A stretch of 30,169 bases of DNA from CAYFSC01 sp964345695. GTDB taxonomy: Bacteria > Bacteroidota > Rhodothermia > Rhodothermales > Salinibacteraceae. The notes below the pieces were generated by a model. The model searched no databases, was not told where the DNA came from, and saw nothing but the letters and a program-made list of their open reading frames with translations. The translations under genes were made by a program, and so were the position numbers. Position 1 is the first letter of the stretch. The number at the start of each line of letters is the position of its first letter. Shown one piece after another: positions 23,432 to 30,169 of the stretch. The stretch spans positions 1 to 30,169 of the forward strand of contig CAYFSC010000012.1 in the NCBI GenBank assembly GCA_964345695.1, written 5' to 3'.

Positions 23432-26400
23432 ATGACCCGCTCCTCCCGGCCTCCTGCAGACGACGCCACGCCACAAACGGCCCCTTCCACGCCCACCGCG
23501 TCTTCGATCGACGAAGAAGTACGCCTGGCCGTGGTGATGTACGGTGGGGTCTCGCTCGCGATCTACATGAACGGGGTGGCCCAGGAGCTGTACCGACTCG
23601 TGCGCGCCACGGCCCTAGAGCCTGGGTCGTCGTCGGACGGCCCGTTGCGCGTGACCGACGCCGACCTGACCGGCACCGAGCGCGTCTACCGGCGGCTCGC
23701 ACGCATGACGGACGCCGGAACGGTCAGCGAAACGATCCGTCGCCGCTTCGTTGTCGACGTGCTCTCGGGCACCTCCGCGGGCGGCATCAATGCGGTGTAT
23801 CTCGCGAAAGCCCTCGCCACCGGCCGGCCCATCGATGCGCTGACGCGGGTGTGGATCCAGGAGGGCGACGTGGCACGTCTGCTCAACGACAAGAGAGCGA
23901 AGGAGGGCGTCGAGGGCGTCACGGTGTCCGATCCCCCGGACAGTCTGTTCAACGGACAACGGATGCTCGCCTTGCTGAACAATGCGCTCCAGGCGATGGA
24001 CGACGACAAAGCCGACAGCGGGCCGCTGGTCGATGAGCTTGACTTGATTACGACCGCGACCGATCTGGACGGCTACGCGATCCCTCTCCATCTCTCCGAC
24101 GGATCGACCCACGAGCGTCGGCATCGTCACACGTTCCACTTCCGCTACGACCCGAACGGCCACACTGGGCTGCCCCGCAACGACTTCGGACCGGGGTCCA
24201 ACCCGGTCCTCGCGTTCGCCGCCCGCTGCACCTCGTCGTTCCCCATCGCGTTCGAGCCGGTCCAGCTTTCCCAGATCGAGAGCGTGACGGAGCTCCCACG
24301 GGCAAAATGGAAAGAGACCTTCCAGCCGTTCTTTCCGCGCTACCGAACATCGGCCGGCGAGCCCCTTCCGTTCGAGAGCCACCTCGTTCGTCGGGCCTTT
24401 GCCGACGGGGGGTACCTCGACAACAAGCCGTTCGGCCACGCCATCGACGCGCTGTATACGCGCCGCAGTCCCGTGCCGACGAACCGCAAGCTGCTGTACG
24501 TGGAGCCGAATCCGAGTTCGTACTCCGCGACGAGGCCGCCGGGGGCGCCGCCGAACGCCATTCGGAATGCCTTGGCGGCGTACGACCTGGCACGGCACGA
24601 GCCCATCGTCGAGGACATCGAGCGCGTCATTGCACGGAACCGCACCATCGACCGAGTGCAAACGCTCACGCTCGGCATCGAGGAGGATCTCCAGAAAGGC
24701 GGTGCGGCGTGTCCAGAGCCTCTGGATGGCGACGCGTACCGGGCGTCCTACCTCGACGATCTACTGGCGGACCGCCTTCCGAGCTACGGCGGGTACCACC
24801 GGCTCAAGGTCGCCCGCGTTACCGACGACATCGCGCACTTCGTGACCGCCGCCAGCGGAGTCGACGTGGGCAGCGATGCCTTCCTGCTTATCCGCCGCCT
24901 CGTAGGTGCATGGCGCGACCGCAACTACCAGCGGTACCGCAACGGTGACCCGGAGGAGCGTGCGTCCGAGGCCGCCTTCTTGATGGACTTCGACCTGTCT
25001 TTCCGGATGCGGCGCAACGCGTTTCTGCAGTCCCGCATCGACCGGCTCTGCACCGCCGACGCGCTGACCCGCGAGCAGCTGCTCCGCCACATGGTTGATC
25101 CCGCAGAGCTTGCGTCTGCGTCCCAAGACGCGGCGTTCGTGGCCGAACTGCGGGCGGCGGCGCGCGATCTGGCGGACGTCAACGCGCCGCTTCGCACCGC
25201 CTACTTCGCCCTGCGCGCGTCCCATGCCCCCGAGGCCTCGCTCGATCCGCAGCTGCGCGACAGCCTGAAGGCCTTCCGGGGCCACGTGGAGGCGCTGACC
25301 GCCAAGTTGGACAACCATTTTGCGAAGGAGGGAACCGCGCAGGCTTCGCTGCTGCACGACGATGCGGTCCTCAATCGCGTGTATGACGCCCTCGCCAACG
25401 GTTCCGACGGCAGCGAAGACCCGGACGGACCCACGCCCTCGGGCGGCGCCATCGACCGCGCAGCCCAGGCGCTGAAGGGCGTCATCGGTCGGGCCACGGC
25501 GATGGCTCGGGAGCGGTGGCACGCCCTCGACCTCGGCGCGAAAGCGTCGCGCGGTCGGCAGCTTCTGGGCGACTACTCTTTCAACTACGAGTGCTACGAC
25601 GCCGTCATCTACCCTGCGCTGGAGCTGTCGGGCGTGGGGCAGGAGCTCGATCCCGTGGAGCTGTTGCGTGTCAGCCCGGTGGATGCCGACGCGATCGTCT
25701 CGGTCGACGAGGCAGGCGACAAGCTCGCGGGCACGGCAGTGATGAGCTTCGGGGCCTTCCTGGACACCACCTGGCGGGAGTACGACATCCTGTGGGGCCG
25801 CCTCGACGGCGCCGAGCGGCTGATCGAGGCCCTCGTTCCCGGACCCATCCCGGACCGCGAGGCCCTCCTCGATGAGATCGTCGGTGAGGCTCACGCCGCG
25901 ATCCTGACAGAGTGGGTCAAGGAAACGACCATCGACCACGACGTCATCACGGAGATGAAGGCGCACACGGGTGACACCGACGCGCTCAACGCTCTTCTCG
26001 ACCGCATCGAGACGCTGGCTGCAGACGAGGACCTGCCGGACGCCGACAGCGACACCCTCCGGGAGGCGGCGGCCCGGATTCGGTCGGCGCTCACCTCGTC
26101 CGATTCCGAGAGAGCGAAGTGCCCAGCGTCCGACTTCGGGACGCAGCAGGCTCACACGGTCTTTCGGCGCTTTTTTCAGCGCCCGGGCAGCCGCGGGCAG
26201 AAGCTGGTTCGCGATGCCCCCGAGCCGCGTCCGGCCGCCGAGGCCCTGGGGCGCGCCCTGCAGATCACGGGCCGTATGCTCGACGGCATCGCGACCCGGG
26301 CCAACGTGCCGCGCCGCCCGTTTGCCTGGCTGGCCAAGCTCGGGTCGGTCGTCTCGGGTGTTGTGACGGTGGCGGTGCCCGGCACCCTCGGGCGGCTGGC

Positions 26401-26773
26401 TTTCTCTCACTGGATGGCCGTGCTGTACCTGTTCGAACTGACGCTCATCGGGCTCGGGGTTCTTTTCGATGGCGACGTGGGGCCGGGCACCTCGCTCCAA
26501 ACAGTGGGCTTGACGGCGCTTGGGATGACGGCGCTCCTCCACGTCCTCGTCGTCGGGGTAGGGTGGCGCCTGACGGGAACGGTCGCGTCCGCTCCGTGGG
26601 GACAGGCGCTACGAACCACCGGGCGGGTGGTGGGTCTCGCCGTGGTGATCGTCCTCACAGCGGTGGGGGCGCTGGTCGTCGCTGTCGGGCTCTTCGACGG
26701 GGCCGGCGTGCAGCTCTCTGGTCTCGCGGACATCGTGGAGCGGATCCAGGCCTGGTTCCGGGGCGATGCCTGA
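23432..26773 (+). CDS. Large patatin-like phospholipase-family protein with C-terminal membrane segments
   Basis: This 1113-residue protein belongs to the long patatin-related group. The oxyanion region is YGGVSLAIYMNGV (from residue 37). The nucleophile is Ser115 in SGTSAGGIN, and the catalytic Asp325 lies in FADGGYLDNKPFGHAI, completing the Ser-Asp dyad of patatin lipid acyl hydrolases. The ~650 middle residues are mostly helical with no motif I can name. Three hydrophobic segments close the protein: WMAVLYLFELTLIGLGVLF, TVGLTALGMTALLHVLVVGV and VVGLAVVIVLTAVGALVVAV. It is therefore probably anchored to the inner membrane, with the catalytic domain cytoplasmic. The ATG at 23432 begins a polar leader; earlier in-frame starts extend into the promoter region. 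A membrane phospholipase is the likely role; the lipid substrate is unknown. It is convergent with a phosphatidylcholine-synthase-like gene. Confidence 0.9.
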   Translation: MTRSSRPPADDATPQTAPSTPTASSIDEEVRLAVVMYGGVSLAIYMNGVAQELYRLVRATALEPGSSSDGPLRVTDADLTGTERVYRRLARMTDAGTVSETIRRRFVVDVLSGTSAGGINAVYLAKALATGRPIDALTRVWIQEGDVARLLNDKRAKEGVEGVTVSDPPDSLFNGQRMLALLNNALQAMDDDKADSGPLVDELDLITTATDLDGYAIPLHLSDGSTHERRHRHTFHFRYDPNGHTGLPRNDFGPGSNPVLAFAARCTSSFPIAFEPVQLSQIESVTELPRAKWKETFQPFFPRYRTSAGEPLPFESHLVRRAFADGGYLDNKPFGHAIDALYTRRSPVPTNRKLLYVEPNPSSYSATRPPGAPPNAIRNALAAYDLARHEPIVEDIERVIARNRTIDRVQTLTLGIEEDLQKGGAACPEPLDGDAYRASYLDDLLADRLPSYGGYHRLKVARVTDDIAHFVTAASGVDVGSDAFLLIRRLVGAWRDRNYQRYRNGDPEERASEAAFLMDFDLSFRMRRNAFLQSRIDRLCTADALTREQLLRHMVDPAELASASQDAAFVAELRAAARDLADVNAPLRTAYFALRASHAPEASLDPQLRDSLKAFRGHVEALTAKLDNHFAKEGTAQASLLHDDAVLNRVYDALANGSDGSEDPDGPTPSGGAIDRAAQALKGVIGRATAMARERWHALDLGAKASRGRQLLGDYSFNYECYDAVIYPALELSGVGQELDPVELLRVSPVDADAIVSVDEAGDKLAGTAVMSFGAFLDTTWREYDILWGRLDGAERLIEALVPGPIPDREALLDEIVGEAHAAILTEWVKETTIDHDVITEMKAHTGDTDALNALLDRIETLAADEDLPDADSDTLREAAARIRSALTSSDSERAKCPASDFGTQQAHTVFRRFFQRPGSRGQKLVRDAPEPRPAAEALGRALQITGRMLDGIATRANVPRRPFAWLAKLGSVVSGVVTVAVPGTLGRLAFSHWMAVLYLFELTLIGLGVLFDGDVGPGTSLQTVGLTALGMTALLHVLVVGVGWRLTGTVASAPWGQALRTTGRVVGLAVVIVLTAVGALVVAVGLFDGAGVQLSGLADIVERIQAWFRGDA

Positions 26774-26813
26774 GGCCGGGCCCGCGGTGCAGTCGTGCCG
26801 GCCCGATCCGGGC

Positions 26814-27584
26814 TCAAGACCTCCGGTCCTTCCAGTCGAGCCAGCCGGAGAGGGCGAAGTAGAACGCGGGGTAGGCAAGGCTCACCCACAGAATCCACGG
26901 ATCGCCCCAGGCGGGAAGCTGCGGGAAGGTGGGGAGCAGAGCGAGGAGAAGCGCAAACCACGCGATGGCGCCCACGATGACGGGCGTCTGCCACGGGTCC
27001 GGCGCATGGTTCGGGTAGATAAACCGCACCGGGACGACCGTCAGCAAGGAAAGAAAGAGAACGAAGCCCAGGGAGACGTACGCGCCGACGGTCCCGTACG
27101 CGGTGACGAGAAAGCCGACGTAGTAGGCGACGACGTTCCAGTACGACGGGAAGCCGAGGAAGAAGCCTTTCACCGTTTGCTTGGCCGTCGCGCTCGAAAA
27201 GCCGAACAGGCTGGCTATCATCGCCAGGATGAGCCAGAGCCCGTCCGGATCCGGCAGCCAGTCCATCCGCCAGACGAGCATGAGCGGAATGAACGTGAAG
27301 GTAAGGTAGTCGACGATGTTGTCAATGACGCCGCCGTAGTACCGCGAGGCATAGAGCTTTACGTTCCACCGGCGCGCCAGCGGCCCATCGGCCGAGTCGA
27401 TGACTCCGCTGATGGCCAGCCACACGAACACCCACCGCGGATCCACCGTCGCCCCCGTGACCTCGGCCATCGCCAAAAACGCAAACACGACGCCCGTCGC
27501 GGTAAAGATGTGCACGAGGTACGCCCGCGTCTTGCGCCCCCATCGCGCCCGCGTCTTTTTGTCCCTTAGGTCTGGCGGTTCCAT
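26814..27584 (-). CDS. pcs: CDP-alcohol phosphatidyltransferase, phosphatidylcholine-synthase-like
   Basis: This 256-residue membrane protein has the CDP-alcohol phosphotransferase motif: IDSADGPLAR (Asp63, Asp66, Gly67, Ala70, Arg71), then YYGGVIDNIVDYLTF (Gly84, Asp88, Asp92). The surrounding words LVHIFTATGVVFAFLA and DNIVDYLTFTFIPLMLVW match bacterial phosphatidylcholine synthase (Pcs), which condenses choline with CDP-diacylglycerol. About eight hydrophobic segments follow. Pcs is preferred over phosphatidylserine or phosphatidylglycerophosphate synthase on those matches, but substrate choice needs testing. The ATG at 27584 is one base from the assembly gap, so the true start could lie upstream. 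As I recall, phosphatidylcholine is reported in Salinibacter lipids, which would agree. The stop lies 40 bp from the convergent patatin-like gene; the G+C-rich spacer has no clear terminator. Confidence 0.8.
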   Translation of the reverse strand: MEPPDLRDKKTRARWGRKTRAYLVHIFTATGVVFAFLAMAEVTGATVDPRWVFVWLAISGVIDSADGPLARRWNVKLYASRYYGGVIDNIVDYLTFTFIPLMLVWRMDWLPDPDGLWLILAMIASLFGFSSATAKQTVKGFFLGFPSYWNVVAYYVGFLVTAYGTVGAYVSLGFVLFLSLLTVVPVRFIYPNHAPDPWQTPVIVGAIAWFALLLALLPTFPQLPAWGDPWILWVSLAYPAFYFALSGWLDWKDRRS

Positions 27585-27585
27585 G

Positions 27586-27685
27586 NNNNNNNNNNNNNNN
27601 NNNNNNNNNNNNNNNNNNNNNNNNNNNNNNNNNNNNNNNNNNNNNNNNNNNNNNNNNNNNNNNNNNNNNNNNNNNNNNNNNNNNN
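27586..27685. other. Assembly gap (100 N)
   Basis: Exactly 100 N, the usual placeholder for a scaffold gap of unknown length. It separates the phosphatidylcholine-synthase-like start codon from the end of der. Repeat units of the AACG type begin at the first base after it, so a repeat array may have broken the assembly. Confidence 0.98.
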
Positions 27686-27710
27686 AACGCGCAACGTTCA
27701 ACGCACAACG
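27686..27710 (+). repeat. AACG-heptad repeat at the gap edge, next to der
   Basis: AACG occurs at 27686, 27693, 27700 and 27707, an exact 7-bp period (AACGCGC, AACGTTC, AACGCAC, AACGGCC). It runs from the assembly gap to 3 bp before the der stop codon. This is the most regular copy of the repeat seen before gltD, atpH and atpG. More units may lie in the gap. Confidence 0.75.
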
Positions 27711-27713
27711 GCC

Positions 27714-29012
27714 CTACTTCTGCTTGAACACGAGCGTCAGCGGGACGCCGGCAAATCCGAACGCATTGCGGAGGGCGCGCTCGAGATATCGCTTGTACGA
27801 CTCCCGGATGCCTTTCGGGTGGTTCGTAAAGAACACGAAGACGGGCGGGTTCTCGCGGACCTGCGTGACGTAGTTGATTTTGACGTAATTGCCGCGGTAC
27901 GAGGGGGGATGGTGCGCCTCGATGGCGTCGCGCATCGCATCGTTCAGCGTGCTCGTCTGGATGCGTTTGCCGCGCTCTTCGGCGACCTCCAGCGCCGTGT
28001 CCAGCATCTTGTAGACGCGCTGCTTCGTCACCGCCGAGACGAAGACGATCGGCACGTGATCGTGCGTCTGCAGGATCTGGTGAAAGTAGTCCTCGTAGCG
28101 TTTCGCCGTCTTCGAGTCTTTCTCCACAAGGTCCCACTTGTTGACGGCCAGCACCATGCCCTTCTTGTGCTCCCCGGCCTGCTTCAGAACGCGGATGTCC
28201 TGGTTTTCCAGGCCCACGGTGGCGTCGAGCACGAGGATGCACACGTCGCCGTCGCGAATGGCGCGCTCGCTGCGCAGGGCCGAGTAGAACTCCACGTTCT
28301 CCTTCACCTTCGCCTTTTTGCGCAGGCCTGCCGTGTCGACGAGCGTGAGCTCCTGGCCCTCGTAGTGGACGAGCGAGTGGATGGCATCGCGCGTCGTGCC
28401 CGGTTCCTCGGTCACGATCGTGCGGTCGAAGCCCAGGATGGCGTTCACGAGCGACGACTTGCCGACGTTGGGCCTGCCGATGAGTGCGATGCGGGTGCGG
28501 TCCGTCTCCGGCTCGCCGGGCGCCTCGGGGAGGGCCTCCACCACGTCGTCGAGCAGCTCGCCGGTCCCGATGCCGTTTGTCGCGCTGACGGGGTAGACCT
28601 CGCCGAGGCCGAGCTGGTAGAACTCGCTCGCCGTCCACCGCCGCTCCTCGTTGTCGGCCTTGTTGGCGACGATGAGGACGGGCCGATCGGCCTTCCGAAG
28701 CAGCTGCGCGACCTCCTCGTCGACGTCCGTGATGCCGGTGGTGACGTCGACCACGAACAGGATCACGTCGGCGTCCGAGAGGGCGATGTCGACCTGCTCG
28801 CGGATGGCCGCCTCGTAGCGCTCCGCCGAGCGCGGCACGTAGCCGCCGGTGTCCACCATCGGGATGGTGCGCCCGTTCCACTCCGCCTCGCCGTAGACGC
28901 GGTCGCGCGTCACGCCCGGCTCGCCGTGCACGATGGCCTGCTTCGACTCCGTGAGCCGGTTAAAGAGGGTGGACTTGCCCACGTTGGGGCGTCCAACGAT
29001 CGCAACGAGCAT
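27714..29012 (-). CDS. der: Ribosome-assembly GTPase Der (EngA)
   Basis: This 432-residue protein has two tandem GTPase domains and a C-terminal KH-like domain, the architecture unique to Der, which is needed for 50S subunit maturation. First domain: GRPNVGKS (7-14), DTGGY (54-58) and NKAD (117-120). Second domain: GRPNVGKS (179-186), DTAGL (226-230) and NKWD (291-294). The KH-like domain covers about 355-432 and ends VPLTLVFKQK. The ATG at 29012 gives MLVAIVGRPNVGKS; a 19-residue upstream extension would be translated from the purine-rich heptad repeat. Length is normal. The 3' end abuts the AACG heptads and the assembly gap. Confidence 0.97.
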   Translation of the reverse strand: MLVAIVGRPNVGKSTLFNRLTESKQAIVHGEPGVTRDRVYGEAEWNGRTIPMVDTGGYVPRSAERYEAAIREQVDIALSDADVILFVVDVTTGITDVDEEVAQLLRKADRPVLIVANKADNEERRWTASEFYQLGLGEVYPVSATNGIGTGELLDDVVEALPEAPGEPETDRTRIALIGRPNVGKSSLVNAILGFDRTIVTEEPGTTRDAIHSLVHYEGQELTLVDTAGLRKKAKVKENVEFYSALRSERAIRDGDVCILVLDATVGLENQDIRVLKQAGEHKKGMVLAVNKWDLVEKDSKTAKRYEDYFHQILQTHDHVPIVFVSAVTKQRVYKMLDTALEVAEERGKRIQTSTLNDAMRDAIEAHHPPSYRGNYVKINYVTQVRENPPVFVFFTNHPKGIRESYKRYLERALRNAFGFAGVPLTLVFKQK

Positions 29013-29014
29013 AC

Positions 29015-29042
29015 GGGGAAGGGGGAGTGGGGAAGGGAAGAG
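29015..29042 (+). repeat. GGGGAAG heptad array abutting the der start codon
   Basis: Four 7-bp units (GGGGAAG, GGGGAGT, GGGGAAG, GGAAGAG) lie two bases upstream of the der ATG. On the plus strand they contain four G-runs separated by 2-3 bases (29015-29037), a canonical G-quadruplex pattern. The der mRNA carries the C-rich complement exactly where a ribosome-binding site would be. Confidence 0.7.
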
Positions 29043-29161
29043 GAGCGCACGGTTGAGTGCTGCAACCAAAATCCAACGTTCCTACACTGGTTGGAGGATC
29101 CGCCATGACGTGCTGGATCGGTCGTCATCACGGAAATTTGCTCTTCACGTCAGTTCTTCGT

Positions 29162-29196
29162 CCCCATTCCCCCTTTCCCATTTGCCCTTCCCCACC
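29162..29196 (-). repeat. G-rich heptad array at the 3' end of the EcsC-family gene
   Basis: Five 7-bp units on the plus strand (CCCCATT, CCCCCTT, TCCCATT, TGCCCTT, CCCCACC) end one base before the EcsC-family stop codon. On the minus (transcribed) strand this gives five G-runs with 2-5 base loops, a G-quadruplex pattern in the mRNA just after the gene. It mirrors the array at 29015-29042 in opposite orientation. Confidence 0.65.
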
Positions 29197-29197
29197 G

Positions 29198-30013
29198 TCA
29201 GAGGCGTTCCTTCCAGTCGAGATACATGGCGCGGCAGCACATGAAGGCTGCGTCGGCGGTTTCGGAGGTGAACCAGTAGTTGACGCCGGCGCCGACGGCG
29301 GCTCCAGCGAGCGGCACCGTCTGCCCGAGCTTGCGCCCGGCGAGGGCCTTGGCGATCTCGCGCGGGAGGTGCCGGTTCTGGTCGCGGAAGGTGCCGGACG
29401 TGCGGCCCTTGTATTCCAGATCGTTCGCAAACGCGGCCGCCGCCACGCTCACCTCGCGCAGCGCCTCGTTGCGCGCCTCGCGTCCGCCGGAGGCCGCCAC
29501 GTTGAAGATCGATAGGACGAGCGGCCCGAACATCGGCCCGCGCAGCGGAAAGCCGTAGCACGCGCCGATCTGCTGGATGAGGCGCAGGTTGATGGTGAAG
29601 AGCAGCGGGATGTCCGCCGCGATCAGGGCGGCGCCGCCCATGCCCGTTCCGCCGCCGCCGAGCGCGGCGAGAATTGTGTTCTGCTGGAAGTGCGAGCGCG
29701 CCAGTTCGTCGAGGTCGTCGATCGGCTGGCTGCGGAGGTCGCCGACCGTTTCCGCCGGGAGGCCCTTCTCGCGCGCCAGCTCGATGATGTCGTCGGAGTC
29801 GTAGGTCCACTCCGAGGCGTCGTTCAGCGTCGACAGAAACTGCTGAATGCCATCGCTCACGCGGTCCACCAGCTCCGGCGGCGCAACCTTGTCGACCGCC
29901 CAGTCCACCGGACGCATCGCCCAGTTGACCGCTTGCCCCACGACCGACGAATCGGCGTGCTGCCAGGACTCGATCTCGCGACGGATCTCCTTCTCGGTGT
30001 CGTTTAAGCGCAT
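29198..30013 (-). CDS. EcsC-family protein
   Basis: This 271-residue protein matches the EcsC family by its glycine-rich hydrophobic core (ILAALGGGGTGMGGAALIAA then DIPLLFTINLRLIQQIGACYGF, about residues 114-155) and its end (PLAGAAVGAGVNYWF, then CCRAMYLDWKERL). Family members are named after a protein near the Bacillus Ecs transporter; their function is not established, and many are thought to associate with membranes. The ATG at 30013 gives MRLNDTEKEIRREIESWQHA, a plausible amphipathic helical start, while the frame runs back to 30076 without family character. It is probably on its own transcript, 185 bp upstream of der on the same strand. Confidence 0.85.
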   Translation of the reverse strand: MRLNDTEKEIRREIESWQHADSSVVGQAVNWAMRPVDWAVDKVAPPELVDRVSDGIQQFLSTLNDASEWTYDSDDIIELAREKGLPAETVGDLRSQPIDDLDELARSHFQQNTILAALGGGGTGMGGAALIAADIPLLFTINLRLIQQIGACYGFPLRGPMFGPLVLSIFNVAASGGREARNEALREVSVAAAAFANDLEYKGRTSGTFRDQNRHLPREIAKALAGRKLGQTVPLAGAAVGAGVNYWFTSETADAAFMCCRAMYLDWKERL

Positions 30014-30085
30014 GGGGACCAGGGGCCGTTCGGGGAGGGAATCGTCTTGCGTGATCCCAACGCAAATCGCGGGCAAAAAGTGCCG

Positions 30086-30117
30086 GCGTGCGTGGGGGCG
30101 AGAGGGCGTGGGGGCGC
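30086..30117 (+). repeat. GCG-octamer repeat array upstream of the EcsC-family gene
   Basis: GCG cores occur at 30090, 30098, 30106 and 30114, an exact 8-bp period, within G-rich units. The 13-mer GCGAGAGGGCGTG (30098-30110) is identical to one in the csoR-copA array at 18739. The array is 73 bp upstream of the EcsC-family start. Confidence 0.7.
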
Positions 30118-30169
30118 CACGCCGAGTTGCAGGACGGAGTGCAAGTCCAGAATGTTACGCGGCAGCACC

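Noticed and set aside
24761..26542. 593-codon open frame on the minus strand
   Set aside because: Antisense shadow of the patatin-like gene.
27819..29108. 429-codon open frame on the plus strand
   Set aside because: Antisense shadow of der; Leu/Val/Asp/Arg-rich without motifs.

Overview
This window looks like a chromosomal segment of a halophilic member of the Rhodothermota/Bacteroidota, most like the Salinibacter group. The evidence is high G+C, acidic proteins (the ATP synthase alpha subunit ends in an Asp/Glu tail), a Bacteroidota-style ATP synthase subunit a with a signal peptide, a phosphatidylcholine-synthase-like gene, and no convincing Shine-Dalgarno sequence before any start codon. 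The taxon is inferred from protein character, not from a marker gene. A run of exactly 100 N at 27586-27685 shows this is a draft scaffold.

Layout. 1-3188: the end of gltB and complete gltD (NADPH glutamate synthase, nitrogen assimilation). 3411-4769: a ParA-type ATPase with a small partner gene, next to tRNA-Gln(CTG). 4971-7617: a PlsC-type acyltransferase, an unrecognised membrane-anchored protein and a dCTP deaminase/dUTPase-like protein. 7814-14561: an ATP synthase operon (AtpZ/AtpI-like, a second small membrane protein, then atpB-E-F-H-A-G). The beta and epsilon genes (atpD, atpC) are absent and must lie elsewhere. 14724-14815: tRNA-Ser(GCT) with a strong terminator. 14940-17875: an atypical SDR/NmrA-like protein and a Dda-like SF1B helicase. 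18001-22129: a Cu(I) resistance cluster (candidate CsoR-type operator, copZ, csoR, copA, DUF411 protein). 22130-23431: two gene-poor stretches around a stand-alone receiver protein. 23432-27584: a large patatin-like protein convergent with a phosphatidylcholine-synthase-like gene. 27714-30013: der and an EcsC-family protein.

Functional picture. Most of it is housekeeping: nitrogen assimilation, proton-driven ATP synthesis, phospholipid synthesis and turnover, ribosome assembly, plus a self-contained copper efflux module. I see no CRISPR array, prophage or complete insertion sequence.

The most unusual signal is in the spacers, not the genes. Several carry degenerate tandem repeats with an exact or near-exact 7- or 8-bp period: AACGNNN heptads before gltD, atpH and atpG and beside der; GGTRTGGA/CCCYTCCA octamers between copZ and csoR; GCGNNNNN octamers before copA and upstream of the EcsC gene; and GGGGAAG-type heptads on both sides of the der-EcsC spacer. 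Some can form G-quadruplexes or long hairpins. A separate, predicted three-stem RNA structure lies between atpE and atpF.
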